A DNA stretch of 64,000 nucleotides from Saprospiraceae bacterium (lineage in GTDB: Bacteria > Bacteroidota > Bacteroidia > Chitinophagales > Saprospiraceae): NCBI GenBank assembly GCA_019638385.1, contig JAHBTW010000009.1, positions 62,001 through 126,000 on the forward strand, given 5' to 3'. Both the position numbers and the translations under genes were made by a program. The notes under the pieces are model-generated. The model saw nothing but the letters and a program-made list of their open reading frames with translations, ran no database searches and was not told the DNA's origin. The stretch's first letter is position 1. Every line of letters begins with the position of its first letter. Positions 9,055 to 16,807 of this stretch are shown here, piece by piece.

Positions 9055-9475
9055 CTCACAGTCCATCACCGACGGAGCGAATGACACCATCACTTTTTAT
9101 GCCAAAGGGCTGTCCCGTTCTGCTGTAAGCATGACCTTCGATGACGGCGACATCGAAATCTCCATAGCGGACGACATTCGGAACCTCGTCTCTTCCACCC
9201 AAAAAGTGGCCGCTGACCTGCTGCCTACAGCGGTTTCCCCCAACCCAACGACGGGCCGGTTCCAGGTGGCATTTGAAAAATCGGATGCCCGTGATTGGAC
9301 ATTCGATCTGTATAACCCGCTCGGCCAATTGGCACTCCAACAAAGCATTGGGGGATCCAGTGGGTCAACACAAGCGGAATTGCAGCTCGCCGCCAGGTCG
9401 CCGGGTCTGCACCATTTTCTCCTCCGCAACGGGGAGGGCGTGGTCGTCGGCAGCGGAAAGGTGCTGGTGCAGTAA
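9055..9475 (+). pseudogene. Orphan type IX secretion sorting domain (C-terminal remnant of a secreted protein)
   Basis: The last 140 or so residues of this frame form the end of a secreted protein: a short beta segment (ITFYAKGLSRSAVSMTFDDGD) and then a type A T9SS C-terminal sorting domain recognisable from AVSPNPTTGRFQVAFE, the middle strand FDLYNPLGQLALQQS and the final GEGVVVGSGKVLVQ. The coding sequence upstream (8972-9054) is nonsensical and has no signal peptide, so the main body of the protein has been lost. The gene ends with an excellent terminator 19 bases later. Confidence 0.65.
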
Positions 9476-9493
9476 GCAAGTTTGATTGGAAAT

Positions 9494-9538
9494 AATATAG
9501 CCGGGCTGCCTTTGAGTGGCCCGGCTATATTACTTTTT
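9494..9538 (+). terminator. Rho-independent terminator
   Basis: A perfect 13-bp stem (AATATAGCCGGGC paired with GCCCGGCTATATT) with a 12-base loop is followed by ACTTTTT. It follows the sorting-domain remnant. Confidence 0.9.
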
Positions 9539-9607
9539 CATTTCCTTATTTTGTAGCGTTACAACGTGCTGGAGCTGCCCGAAAAGTGTCAGGCCGATGC
9601 AGGGAAG

Positions 9608-12418
9608 TTATTTGTTCCCAGAAGTGTCGTTTTGCAAAGTGACAATTATTTTGGGGAACAAATCATTTCGAGCATCCATGCCGATGTATGCACGCATCAT
9701 GCCGTTCCAGGCACTTTTGCCGGCATTACTATTGCCATTAGCCACAGGAATATCCACTTTGCAAGTACTGGTTCCGACAAAAGGAGTGCTGAATTCTACA
9801 ATCATTCCCTTGGGCATGTGAGGTGTAGGTTTAAAATTGATTTTACCGACGATGCCTGTCATTCCCCATTTTTTTCGGAAGGAAAAGAAGGAAATTGGAG
9901 TTTGGTCGGGTCCTCCTTTAGCAGGAATGATTCCTCCCTTATTAGAACCTGATACTTTTTTGCCCGAACTCATCTCAAAACTTTCAATTTCAAGTTTTTG
10001 ATTAGATAAATTGGCAATTTCAAGCTCCAACACGCCATTTTGACCTGCAAAATAGGCGGGTAAAAAAGTGGCCGCTCCAACGGCTAGAAGTGCTCCTCCG
10101 ACTGCCCAACCAACAGGGCCAGACTTGACACAAACACCGGCTATCGCTCCTGTTACTGCCGTAATTGTTTGATTTAAAACAATTTCCGCCTCAGGGCTTA
10201 TATCTGGCGAAGCGATAGGGGAAGTAGGCGTATCTTTATTTTGACCAAAGTATTCGTCTAATTTGTCAAATGCTCTTTTTTGTTCATCAAAGGCACTGTC
10301 AACCAGGCTTCCTCCCTGCTTTGAAGCGGGAAGAACGTATTCGTTGATATGCTCATCTGAAAAAAATGCAATCGGAAGTATTTCAACATTACCCAACTGA
10401 AAACGCAAGATATAGTGCGAATCATCAGGCCCCATGAATGATTTTATTTGATCGCCTTGTGCGCTATTCATATCCAATTCAAGCACTCCAATTGTCTCAT
10501 TTCCGGAATTATCTATATCTTCGAAACCAGAAATTTCACGATCCACTTCTCTAATTTCCACCTTGACAGAATTAGTAAAACTAAACGCTCTGTCTAACAT
10601 CCATTGCTCCGTCTCACTTTCTTCATTCATATCCTGATAACCATTTGTCGGGATCGACATCCTCTTACCGTCAATCCATACATTCAAGACAATTTCGTCA
10701 CTCCCGTCATCCTGAGTTTCGATACAAACCAAATCTATCAGTTTAAACTTCATTGCCGGAACCGTTTTAGGCACGGTATGAGTCTCCGGGAAAAGGGTTG
10801 CCGGCTTACCATCATTTGGACGCGGATTCGTATTAGAAGAAGGGGCGCCGGCTGGCGGCTCTTCTATGTATTTGGTTAGGGTAAAAAGCATTCTATCCGG
10901 TGTGACCGTGTGCTGAGCCAGTACAACAATATTTTTTCCGTCATCAGCTACCCCGATTACGTGTTTGTCGTCGTCGTTTAGCGCGGATTTGATGATAACA
11001 TTCCCTTTGGAATCAATCAGAAATCTAAATAATTTGCGAGGATTGACATCACCATAAAACAATCCTACGTTTCTGGATTCGTCGGGCAATACCCCAAAAT
11101 AACGATTTTCGTTGTAGTGAAGTTGGTAGTATTTGCCGTCGCCGTACGGGATAAAACCCAAAGGGTTGCCCACACTGGCGGTTAAATTCAAAAGGTGGAT
11201 TACTTTCAACGGATGACCTTTCGAGTCATACGTTGATTGTGCCTCAAGAGTCAAGGCTTTAGTAGGATCACTTGCCAACCGTATTTGGTACTTTGCATTA
11301 GGTTCAGGTATAAAGGCGCTGTAAGTCACCTCCTGATTTCCAAACGCGACCTTTTTTGCAGCCTCAAAACACTGACCGTTGGAAAACGCCACATATACGC
11401 CATCGTCTTTGAAACCTACAATATCGTCTTTTCCGTCGCCATTGACGTCCGCCATTGTGACGACATGTTTATCGGTTCGCCAACTACCTCCGCCGGAGTA
11501 AGTAAAATCCTGAAAGCACATTTTCTGCACATCGAAATCGTCTCCCTTCGAAAGGGACACATATACCTTATTTTCCGTAAACCCGACAATGTCCGCTTTC
11601 CCGTCGCCGTTGACATCCGCCATCATTCTGCGGTGCTTGAGCAGGTTCCATTGGTTTGGGTTGGTATAAAAATCCTGGTTATTCGTCTTGATGGCTGCAA
11701 AGTTGTTTCCGGTTGAAAGCGCCGTGAGTACCTTGCCCCCAAAGCCGACGATATCCGCTTTTTTATCCCCATTGATGTCAGCCAATAGGCGCGTGTGTTT
11801 GCTTACTTCCCAGCCTCCAGCGTTAATTGCAAAATTATTCACCAGCATTTGTGCCGTGCCGGCTTGGGTTGCTCCCGAATACGCCACAAAAACACCTGCA
11901 CCGCCAAAGCCTACCAAATCAGCTTTGCCGTCGCCATTGACATCAGCAACAGTGCGGACATGTTCGCGGTTGTTCCAGCCATGGTTGGTTGATAGGTTGT
12001 TCTTCAACCAAACCGTCAGGTCAGACAAGGTTTCACCCTTAGAAAGCGCAACGAAGACATCGTTCCCGCCAAATCCCACGATATCGGCTTTGCCGTCACC
12101 GTTTACATCGCCTACTACACGCGTGTGATCTTTCACCGACCATCCGCCTGCGTTTTTGGCCAGATTACGCAACAGCAGCTTGGGTTCTGAAAAGCTTTGC
12201 CCCTGCGAAAAAGCAACATAAACGCCATCGTTCCAAAAACCTACAATGTCGGCTTTGCCATCGCCATTGATATCTCCTAATGTACGCACATGATCAGCAG
12301 TTGACCATCCGGCAGCGGTGGTAAAGTGTTGGGTTGTGTTTTGCGCATGACCCTGCCATGCGAAAAAAAGTAACAAAGCAATGCTTGAAGAAAAGCGAAG
12401 AATTTTAGTTGTTCTCAT
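9608..12418 (-). CDS. Secreted FG-GAP-repeat protein with beta-trefoil-like, C2-like and actinoporin-like C-terminal regions
   Basis: A 936-residue exported protein (signal peptide residues 1-25). Residues about 40-345 hold six FG-GAP/VCBS repeats with calcium-loop cores such as DVNGDGKADIVGF, spaced about 57 residues. Residues about 370-520 look like a ricin-type beta-trefoil. After a Pro/Thr linker, residues about 555-680 resemble a C2-like sandwich with many aspartates (EVDREISGFEDIDNSG). Residues about 750-785 are a Gly/Ala-rich hydrophobic helix. The end, about 795-905, has the order of features of actinoporin-like pore formers: LELEIANLSNQKLEI, then GMTGIVGKI, then VEFSTPF. I infer a cell-binding cytolysin. 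No T9SS domain is seen. The regulator gene lies 143 bases upstream on the same strand. Confidence 0.7.
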   Translation of the reverse strand: MRTTKILRFSSSIALLLFFAWQGHAQNTTQHFTTAAGWSTADHVRTLGDINGDGKADIVGFWNDGVYVAFSQGQSFSEPKLLLRNLAKNAGGWSVKDHTRVVGDVNGDGKADIVGFGGNDVFVALSKGETLSDLTVWLKNNLSTNHGWNNREHVRTVADVNGDGKADLVGFGGAGVFVAYSGATQAGTAQMLVNNFAINAGGWEVSKHTRLLADINGDKKADIVGFGGKVLTALSTGNNFAAIKTNNQDFYTNPNQWNLLKHRRMMADVNGDGKADIVGFTENKVYVSLSKGDDFDVQKMCFQDFTYSGGGSWRTDKHVVTMADVNGDGKDDIVGFKDDGVYVAFSNGQCFEAAKKVAFGNQEVTYSAFIPEPNAKYQIRLASDPTKALTLEAQSTYDSKGHPLKVIHLLNLTASVGNPLGFIPYGDGKYYQLHYNENRYFGVLPDESRNVGLFYGDVNPRKLFRFLIDSKGNVIIKSALNDDDKHVIGVADDGKNIVVLAQHTVTPDRMLFTLTKYIEEPPAGAPSSNTNPRPNDGKPATLFPETHTVPKTVPAMKFKLIDLVCIETQDDGSDEIVLNVWIDGKRMSIPTNGYQDMNEESETEQWMLDRAFSFTNSVKVEIREVDREISGFEDIDNSGNETIGVLELDMNSAQGDQIKSFMGPDDSHYILRFQLGNVEILPIAFFSDEHINEYVLPASKQGGSLVDSAFDEQKRAFDKLDEYFGQNKDTPTSPIASPDISPEAEIVLNQTITAVTGAIAGVCVKSGPVGWAVGGALLAVGAATFLPAYFAGQNGVLELEIANLSNQKLEIESFEMSSGKKVSGSNKGGIIPAKGGPDQTPISFFSFRKKWGMTGIVGKINFKPTPHMPKGMIVEFSTPFVGTSTCKVDIPVANGNSNAGKSAWNGMMRAYIGMDARNDLFPKIIVTLQNDTSGNK

Positions 12419-12458
12419 AATCGAATTTTAGTTTTAAAGTGATAAAAAAAATGTGCCG

Positions 12459-12466
12459 CAAAGATG
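12459..12466 (-). promoter_or_regulatory. Putative -7 element of the FG-GAP/actinoporin-like gene
   Basis: On the minus strand the bases read CATCTTTG, one change from the Bacteroidetes -7 consensus TAnnTTTG, and lie 40 bases before the start codon at 12418. Confidence 0.4.
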
Positions 12467-12486
12467 CAGGGGCTTCTTTCTCATCA

Positions 12487-12529
12487 CTTGCACTCATTTT
12501 ACAAATGCTTGCACTCAGTTTGCAAAATG
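12487..12529. promoter_or_regulatory. Direct-repeat operator candidate for an AraC-type regulator
   Basis: Two copies of a 21-base unit starting CTTGCACTCA lie head to tail at 12487 and 12508; 17 of 21 positions agree. A 21-bp period is two helical turns, as expected for the two half-sites of an AraC-family protein. The repeat ends 20 bases upstream of the putative -7 element, so it overlaps the -33 region. The AraC-type output domain is encoded by the adjacent gene. Confidence 0.55.
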
Positions 12530-12561
12530 CCATAAGGAATCAGTAAATATCTGTTTGTCAA

Positions 12562-15276
12562 TCAATTGCGATATCCGCTGGGCGGGCGCCCAAATTCCTC
12601 CGAGAACGCCCGGCTGAAATACGCGGGGGAGGTGAAGCCGACTTCGTATGCCACTTCGGAGATGTTGAGATCGGTGGTTTGTAATAGCTGCAGGGCTTTT
12701 TGCAGCCGCACCGAGCGGATGTACAGCGAGGGGGTGAGTCCGGTGAGGGCCTTGAGCTTGCGGTACAGTTGCATCTGGCTGAGTTGGAGTTCGCGTTCCA
12801 ATCGGGCGATGGCGTTTTCGGGGTCGCTCATGACTTTTTCGGCGGCTTCGCGAAGTTGCCACAGGAAACGTTCTTCAAGGGTTGGGTTGGCGGTGGCGGC
12901 CCTATTTTGGTTGTTGGCCGGATCGGAATATTTTTTTTGCAGCGCCTGCCGCAGTTCCAATAGTTTTTCGAGCCGCACCAGCAGCTCTTCCGGGTCGAAG
13001 GGCTTCATCAGATAGGCGTCGGCGCCGTGTTTCAGGCCGGAAATTTTGTCTTCCTGTGCGGCTTTGGCCGTGAGCAAAATAATGGGGATATGGCTGGTGC
13101 GCCAATCTTCTTTGAGCGTGCTGCAAACCTCAAAGCCATCTTTTTCGGGCATCATCACATCCGAAATAATGATGTCGGGTATGTTTTCCAAAGCCATTGC
13201 TATGCCTTGTTGCCCATCGGATGCCACGCTGATCTGATACCTCGCTTGCAGTACCTTTTCTAAATAATAGACGATGTCCCTGTTATCCTCTATGATGAGC
13301 AGGTGTTGTTTTTCTGCCAGACCCGGTATGGGATTGTCTCTGAAGCTTTCCGCTTCATCGCTTTCGGCAGCCGGAAAAACAGCGCGGACATGACCGGCTT
13401 CGTGGCTAACCGCTATGGGCAGGTAAATGCTGAAAGTTGCGCCCAGGCTCTCTTCCGATGTAACTTCGATGCTGCCGCCGGCCAACCTTACCAATTCTTT
13501 GGTGAGCGCCAGCCCGATACCGCTGCTGTTGGGCCGGTTCCGTGCCGGGCCGTCAGACTGATAAAAGCGATCGAAAATGCGTTCTTTTTCTGCGGAAGCT
13601 ATTCCCACGCCGGTATCCGACACGGCTATCAGTAAGTAGGGCTTGCCCGATTTCAAGGTCTTTTTTGCCGACAGGCACACCGCTCCTCTTTCGGGCGTGA
13701 ATTTAATAGCATTGGAGATTAAATTACTGACCATCTGTTGGATACAGGATTCGTCAAAATTCATGAGGAGGTCCTCTTCGGCAGTGTCGAATGTCAGCGC
13801 AATGGATTTGGCTTCGGCCAGCGAATAAAAGGATTCTGTGAGGTAGCGCAGGAACGCTATGATGTCTGCGGTGATGTATTCCAATTTTAGTTGCCCGGCA
13901 TCCAGCTTAGAAAGTTCCAGCAAGGCATTGACCAGGCCCAGCAGGCTGTTGCTGTTGCGCCGTATGAGCGCCGCCTCCGCCGCATTGCCTTTGATCTGGC
14001 CCGCCAAGCCCGATATGACCGTCAGTGGAGTGCGGAATTCATGGGATATATTGGCAAAAAACTTCGACTTTGTTTCATCGAGGTCTTTGATGCGCCTGCG
14101 TTCATAATCCAATAATTGGAAGCGATAATTGAGGGCGAGCGCAAAGATCAATATCTCGGCGATCACCGCTATCTCTGTGATGTAAAAATGGGGAAACGGG
14201 AAATCGGCTACCCACCGAAACTCAATAGCTGCCGAAATCAAGGTGTTAGTCAATACGCCCAGCAGTAAAACCAAGCTTCCTAAGGTAAATAACTGAACTA
14301 ATTTATTTCGAATCCGAAACACATAAAAATAAGCGCCCAAGCCAAACAACAAGGCCGCAATGGGCATAGCATAAGTGAGCCAGTTGATATTGCCCCATTG
14401 ATACTCGATATTAAGTACAAAAACCATCCAAAACAACAGAGATAAGACACTGAATATCCACAAAAAACGCAGTAGAATCCAATCAAGCCGGGGAAGTAGC
14501 TGTTTCAGTCCTATGAAATTTCTCAAAAAAAACCAGTACACCACATAGCTCAGAAAGGCATGGGGTTGTAAATAGCGATACAGCAAATTGAGCATGGGGT
14601 AATTGCGGGTAATGTACGCCTGAATGACACCCGATTCTACCATCAGCACACTTGATACCGCCAGCGTATAAACCGAATACCACAAAAAAGCCATATCCCG
14701 GCGCTGCACAAACGCCAGTAAATGATAGAGGGCCATAATGAGCAGGGCGCCAATGGCCAAAAGATGTACTGAAACGCTCTGTTCAAAAACAACTGCTGTC
14801 TTTTCACTCCACAGCTCCGGGGTATATAGTTGGAATACAGGCGTGCCGCTTTTCGGAATCTTGTTTTCCAATACGATGCTCAATTCCTGAAAACCCGGCT
14901 CCAATTGTATTTTCAACTGTGCGCTGTATCCAAATCCGGGAATTATCAGGCCCTTGGGGATAGAACGCTCATGCGGCGGTGTCAGAAGGCCGGCTTTACC
15001 CGCTTCATAGCGTTGTCCATCGCTTTGTTGTAAAAAAACCGAGGCTAACTGGGCGTTGTGCAGATACAAAATCAGTTGCACCGGCTCAGCGGAGGGATTT
15101 TGTATGCCCACGCGATACACATCGGTACCGATGGTTGGGTCCGGTTCAGGAATGGGGTTTAAATTGATGGGGGCTTTGATTTTTGCCGGAAGTGTGATCA
15201 ACGCTGCACCGCTATCCCTCTGCGCAATGGAAAAGCATGGTAAGAATATAATTATCAGCCATTTATAACACATCAA
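12562..15276 (-). CDS. Hybrid two-component sensor/regulator with 7TMR-DISM, histidine kinase, receiver and AraC output
   Basis: A 904-residue one-protein signalling system. A signal peptide is followed by a periplasmic 7TMR-DISM extracellular domain (about 35-165) and seven membrane helices (about 180-390). Next come HisKA with phospho-acceptor H412 in NISHEFRTPL, HATPase_c with NLISNAIKFTPE, DTGVGI and GIGLALTKELV, a receiver domain with phospho-acceptor D706 in ISDVMMPEKDG, and an AraC-type helix-turn-helix domain (about 800-904, SEVAYEVGFTSPAYFSRAFSEEFG). DISM domains of this class usually sense carbohydrates or small ligands. It lies directly upstream of the FG-GAP/actinoporin-like gene and probably controls it. 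Start is the first ATG pair, preceding a normal signal peptide. Confidence 0.9.
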   Translation of the reverse strand: MMCYKWLIIIFLPCFSIAQRDSGAALITLPAKIKAPINLNPIPEPDPTIGTDVYRVGIQNPSAEPVQLILYLHNAQLASVFLQQSDGQRYEAGKAGLLTPPHERSIPKGLIIPGFGYSAQLKIQLEPGFQELSIVLENKIPKSGTPVFQLYTPELWSEKTAVVFEQSVSVHLLAIGALLIMALYHLLAFVQRRDMAFLWYSVYTLAVSSVLMVESGVIQAYITRNYPMLNLLYRYLQPHAFLSYVVYWFFLRNFIGLKQLLPRLDWILLRFLWIFSVLSLLFWMVFVLNIEYQWGNINWLTYAMPIAALLFGLGAYFYVFRIRNKLVQLFTLGSLVLLLGVLTNTLISAAIEFRWVADFPFPHFYITEIAVIAEILIFALALNYRFQLLDYERRRIKDLDETKSKFFANISHEFRTPLTVISGLAGQIKGNAAEAALIRRNSNSLLGLVNALLELSKLDAGQLKLEYITADIIAFLRYLTESFYSLAEAKSIALTFDTAEEDLLMNFDESCIQQMVSNLISNAIKFTPERGAVCLSAKKTLKSGKPYLLIAVSDTGVGIASAEKERIFDRFYQSDGPARNRPNSSGIGLALTKELVRLAGGSIEVTSEESLGATFSIYLPIAVSHEAGHVRAVFPAAESDEAESFRDNPIPGLAEKQHLLIIEDNRDIVYYLEKVLQARYQISVASDGQQGIAMALENIPDIIISDVMMPEKDGFEVCSTLKEDWRTSHIPIILLTAKAAQEDKISGLKHGADAYLMKPFDPEELLVRLEKLLELRQALQKKYSDPANNQNRAATANPTLEERFLWQLREAAEKVMSDPENAIARLERELQLSQMQLYRKLKALTGLTPSLYIRSVRLQKALQLLQTTDLNISEVAYEVGFTSPAYFSRAFSEEFGRPPSGYRN

Positions 15277-15481
15277 AAAGGAGATATTAGGAGTAATGTA
15301 CAGGTGAAAGGCAGATCATCGGCCGGTACACTCCAATTGTTTAAGCGACCGATAAACAATTTATCAAATGTACAAGATATTTCTGATTCACCGCTCCATT
15401 CGCCGTGGTCACAGCCGCGCACACAGCCTCTTAACAAATAGAAAAAAACGTACCTTGCAGCCACATCAAACCCAACTTGCT

Positions 15482-16705
15482 ATGAATAGAACGCTCCGCC
15501 TCGGCGACGCCGATCAAGGCGCCAAACCGAAAGACCCTAAAGCGTTTCTGGCGCCTTTCCACGCCATGATGGCGCCCGGCCTGCAAAACAAAGGCATGCT
15601 CCGCGACGAAGCCAACGCTGTGTGGCGCAGCATCAAAGAGTATCCCGACACCTCTGTGCGCCAATTGCAGGAATTCCTCGCCCAGGCCGGTTTCAACCGC
15701 CGCCCCGACCCTTCGGGCGTGTTCGGCTATCGCACGCTGGCATCGCTGCGCCTGTTTCAGGAGTATGTGCGAACGGTGGAAAAAGATGCTTCCATCGGCG
15801 TGCCCGACGGCGTAGCCGGCCCCAAAGTGCGCGAGCACATCAAGCGCTGGCAAGACCAAAGCCTGAAATGCAAATGGGGCCAATACACCGTAGCGGAACC
15901 CACGCCGGAATATGTGCTGTGGTTCAGCATATTGGAAAAAGTGAAAAAACATTTCAAGGAGGCTTCTTCCATTGCGTTGGAGGCTGTGGAGAAATTTCAA
16001 AAAAAATCCGATACGCTGAAAATTGATGAATGGGATTTCGACCCCAACCAAATTCACCTCATCGGCATCCGGCGCAACCACGATGTTTCTGCCGCCGTGC
16101 GGGCCAACGACGACCTGTTCATCCTGCTCCTTTCCGGCATGGTGTTTAAGTTTTGGGGTTCTACCGATCCCAACCCCAAACTCGCCAAAGCCGGCGGTCG
16201 CAAAGACGAGCCGTACCTCGTGGAAGGGCAGCACCTGTACCGCTTCGGCTGGCACAAAGTGAGCGATGCTAAAGCCATCTACCGGGCTTTGCGCCCCGCA
16301 TCGGTGGGCGTGCTGGTGTTCAGAAACCGCGATGCGAGCAACGCTCTCACCGAACAGAACATCCTCAAAGGCGTGGACGGCCCCAATGCCACCATCAATA
16401 TACACTGGTCGGGAATGGGTACCTCCAACTGGTCGGCAGGCTGTCAGGTCATCGCCGGCGAAAGTTATATCAATCAGGCCAATGAACTTATTTCCTGTCG
16501 GGCATTCGCGGCCTCTACCTACGATCAATTGGCCGCCGGCAAAACGCGCGGCGCTTACAATGTCATTTCCGATCTCGTATTGAGTTATGCGCCGCCGGAA
16601 GTCAGCACCATGCGCTACACCCTGGGCCGCGAAGCGCATCTCAACATAGAACCCGCGCTCGGCAAAGAGTTTGCAGAACTGACACTGAAGAAGTTGCGGG
16701 GATAA
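15482..16705 (+). CDS. Peptidoglycan-binding protein with lysin-like C-terminal domain
   Basis: A 407-residue protein without signal peptide. Residues about 30-125 contain a peptidoglycan-binding-like helical unit (VRQLQEFLAQAGFNRRPDPSG, then YRTLASLRLFQEYV). The C-terminal half contains NIHWSGMGTSNWSAGCQVIAG, a pattern of a histidine followed by S-x-GCQ as in phage-associated murein-cleaving or L,D-transpeptidase-like proteins. Because it lacks an export signal it might act like an endolysin or be carried by a contractile or phage-like particle, but no such genes are near. It faces away from the sensor gene with a 205-base spacer. Substrate and active residues are not established. Confidence 0.6.
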   Translation: MNRTLRLGDADQGAKPKDPKAFLAPFHAMMAPGLQNKGMLRDEANAVWRSIKEYPDTSVRQLQEFLAQAGFNRRPDPSGVFGYRTLASLRLFQEYVRTVEKDASIGVPDGVAGPKVREHIKRWQDQSLKCKWGQYTVAEPTPEYVLWFSILEKVKKHFKEASSIALEAVEKFQKKSDTLKIDEWDFDPNQIHLIGIRRNHDVSAAVRANDDLFILLLSGMVFKFWGSTDPNPKLAKAGGRKDEPYLVEGQHLYRFGWHKVSDAKAIYRALRPASVGVLVFRNRDASNALTEQNILKGVDGPNATINIHWSGMGTSNWSAGCQVIAGESYINQANELISCRAFAASTYDQLAAGKTRGAYNVISDLVLSYAPPEVSTMRYTLGREAHLNIEPALGKEFAELTLKKLRG

Positions 16706-16711
16706 TGCTTT

Positions 16712-16792
16712 TTTAGCTACGAGCTGCGAGCTGCGAGCTTTGAGTTTCTTTCCGGGCAAACTCATAGCTTGCAGCTCGAAGCTGGCAGCTAC
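16712..16792. repeat. AGCT-unit intergenic hairpin element, copy 2
   Basis: The clearest copy. The left arm is a run of 7-bp units (AGCTACG, AGCTGCG, AGCTGCG, AGCTTTG) ending AGTTT; the right arm starts AAACTC and carries the complementary units. The arms of 33 bases pair with a few mismatches around a roughly 10-base loop. It begins 7 bases after the preceding stop codon and ends 15 bases before the priA start. Confidence 0.85.
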
Positions 16793-16807
16793 CTTCAACA
16801 AACTAAC

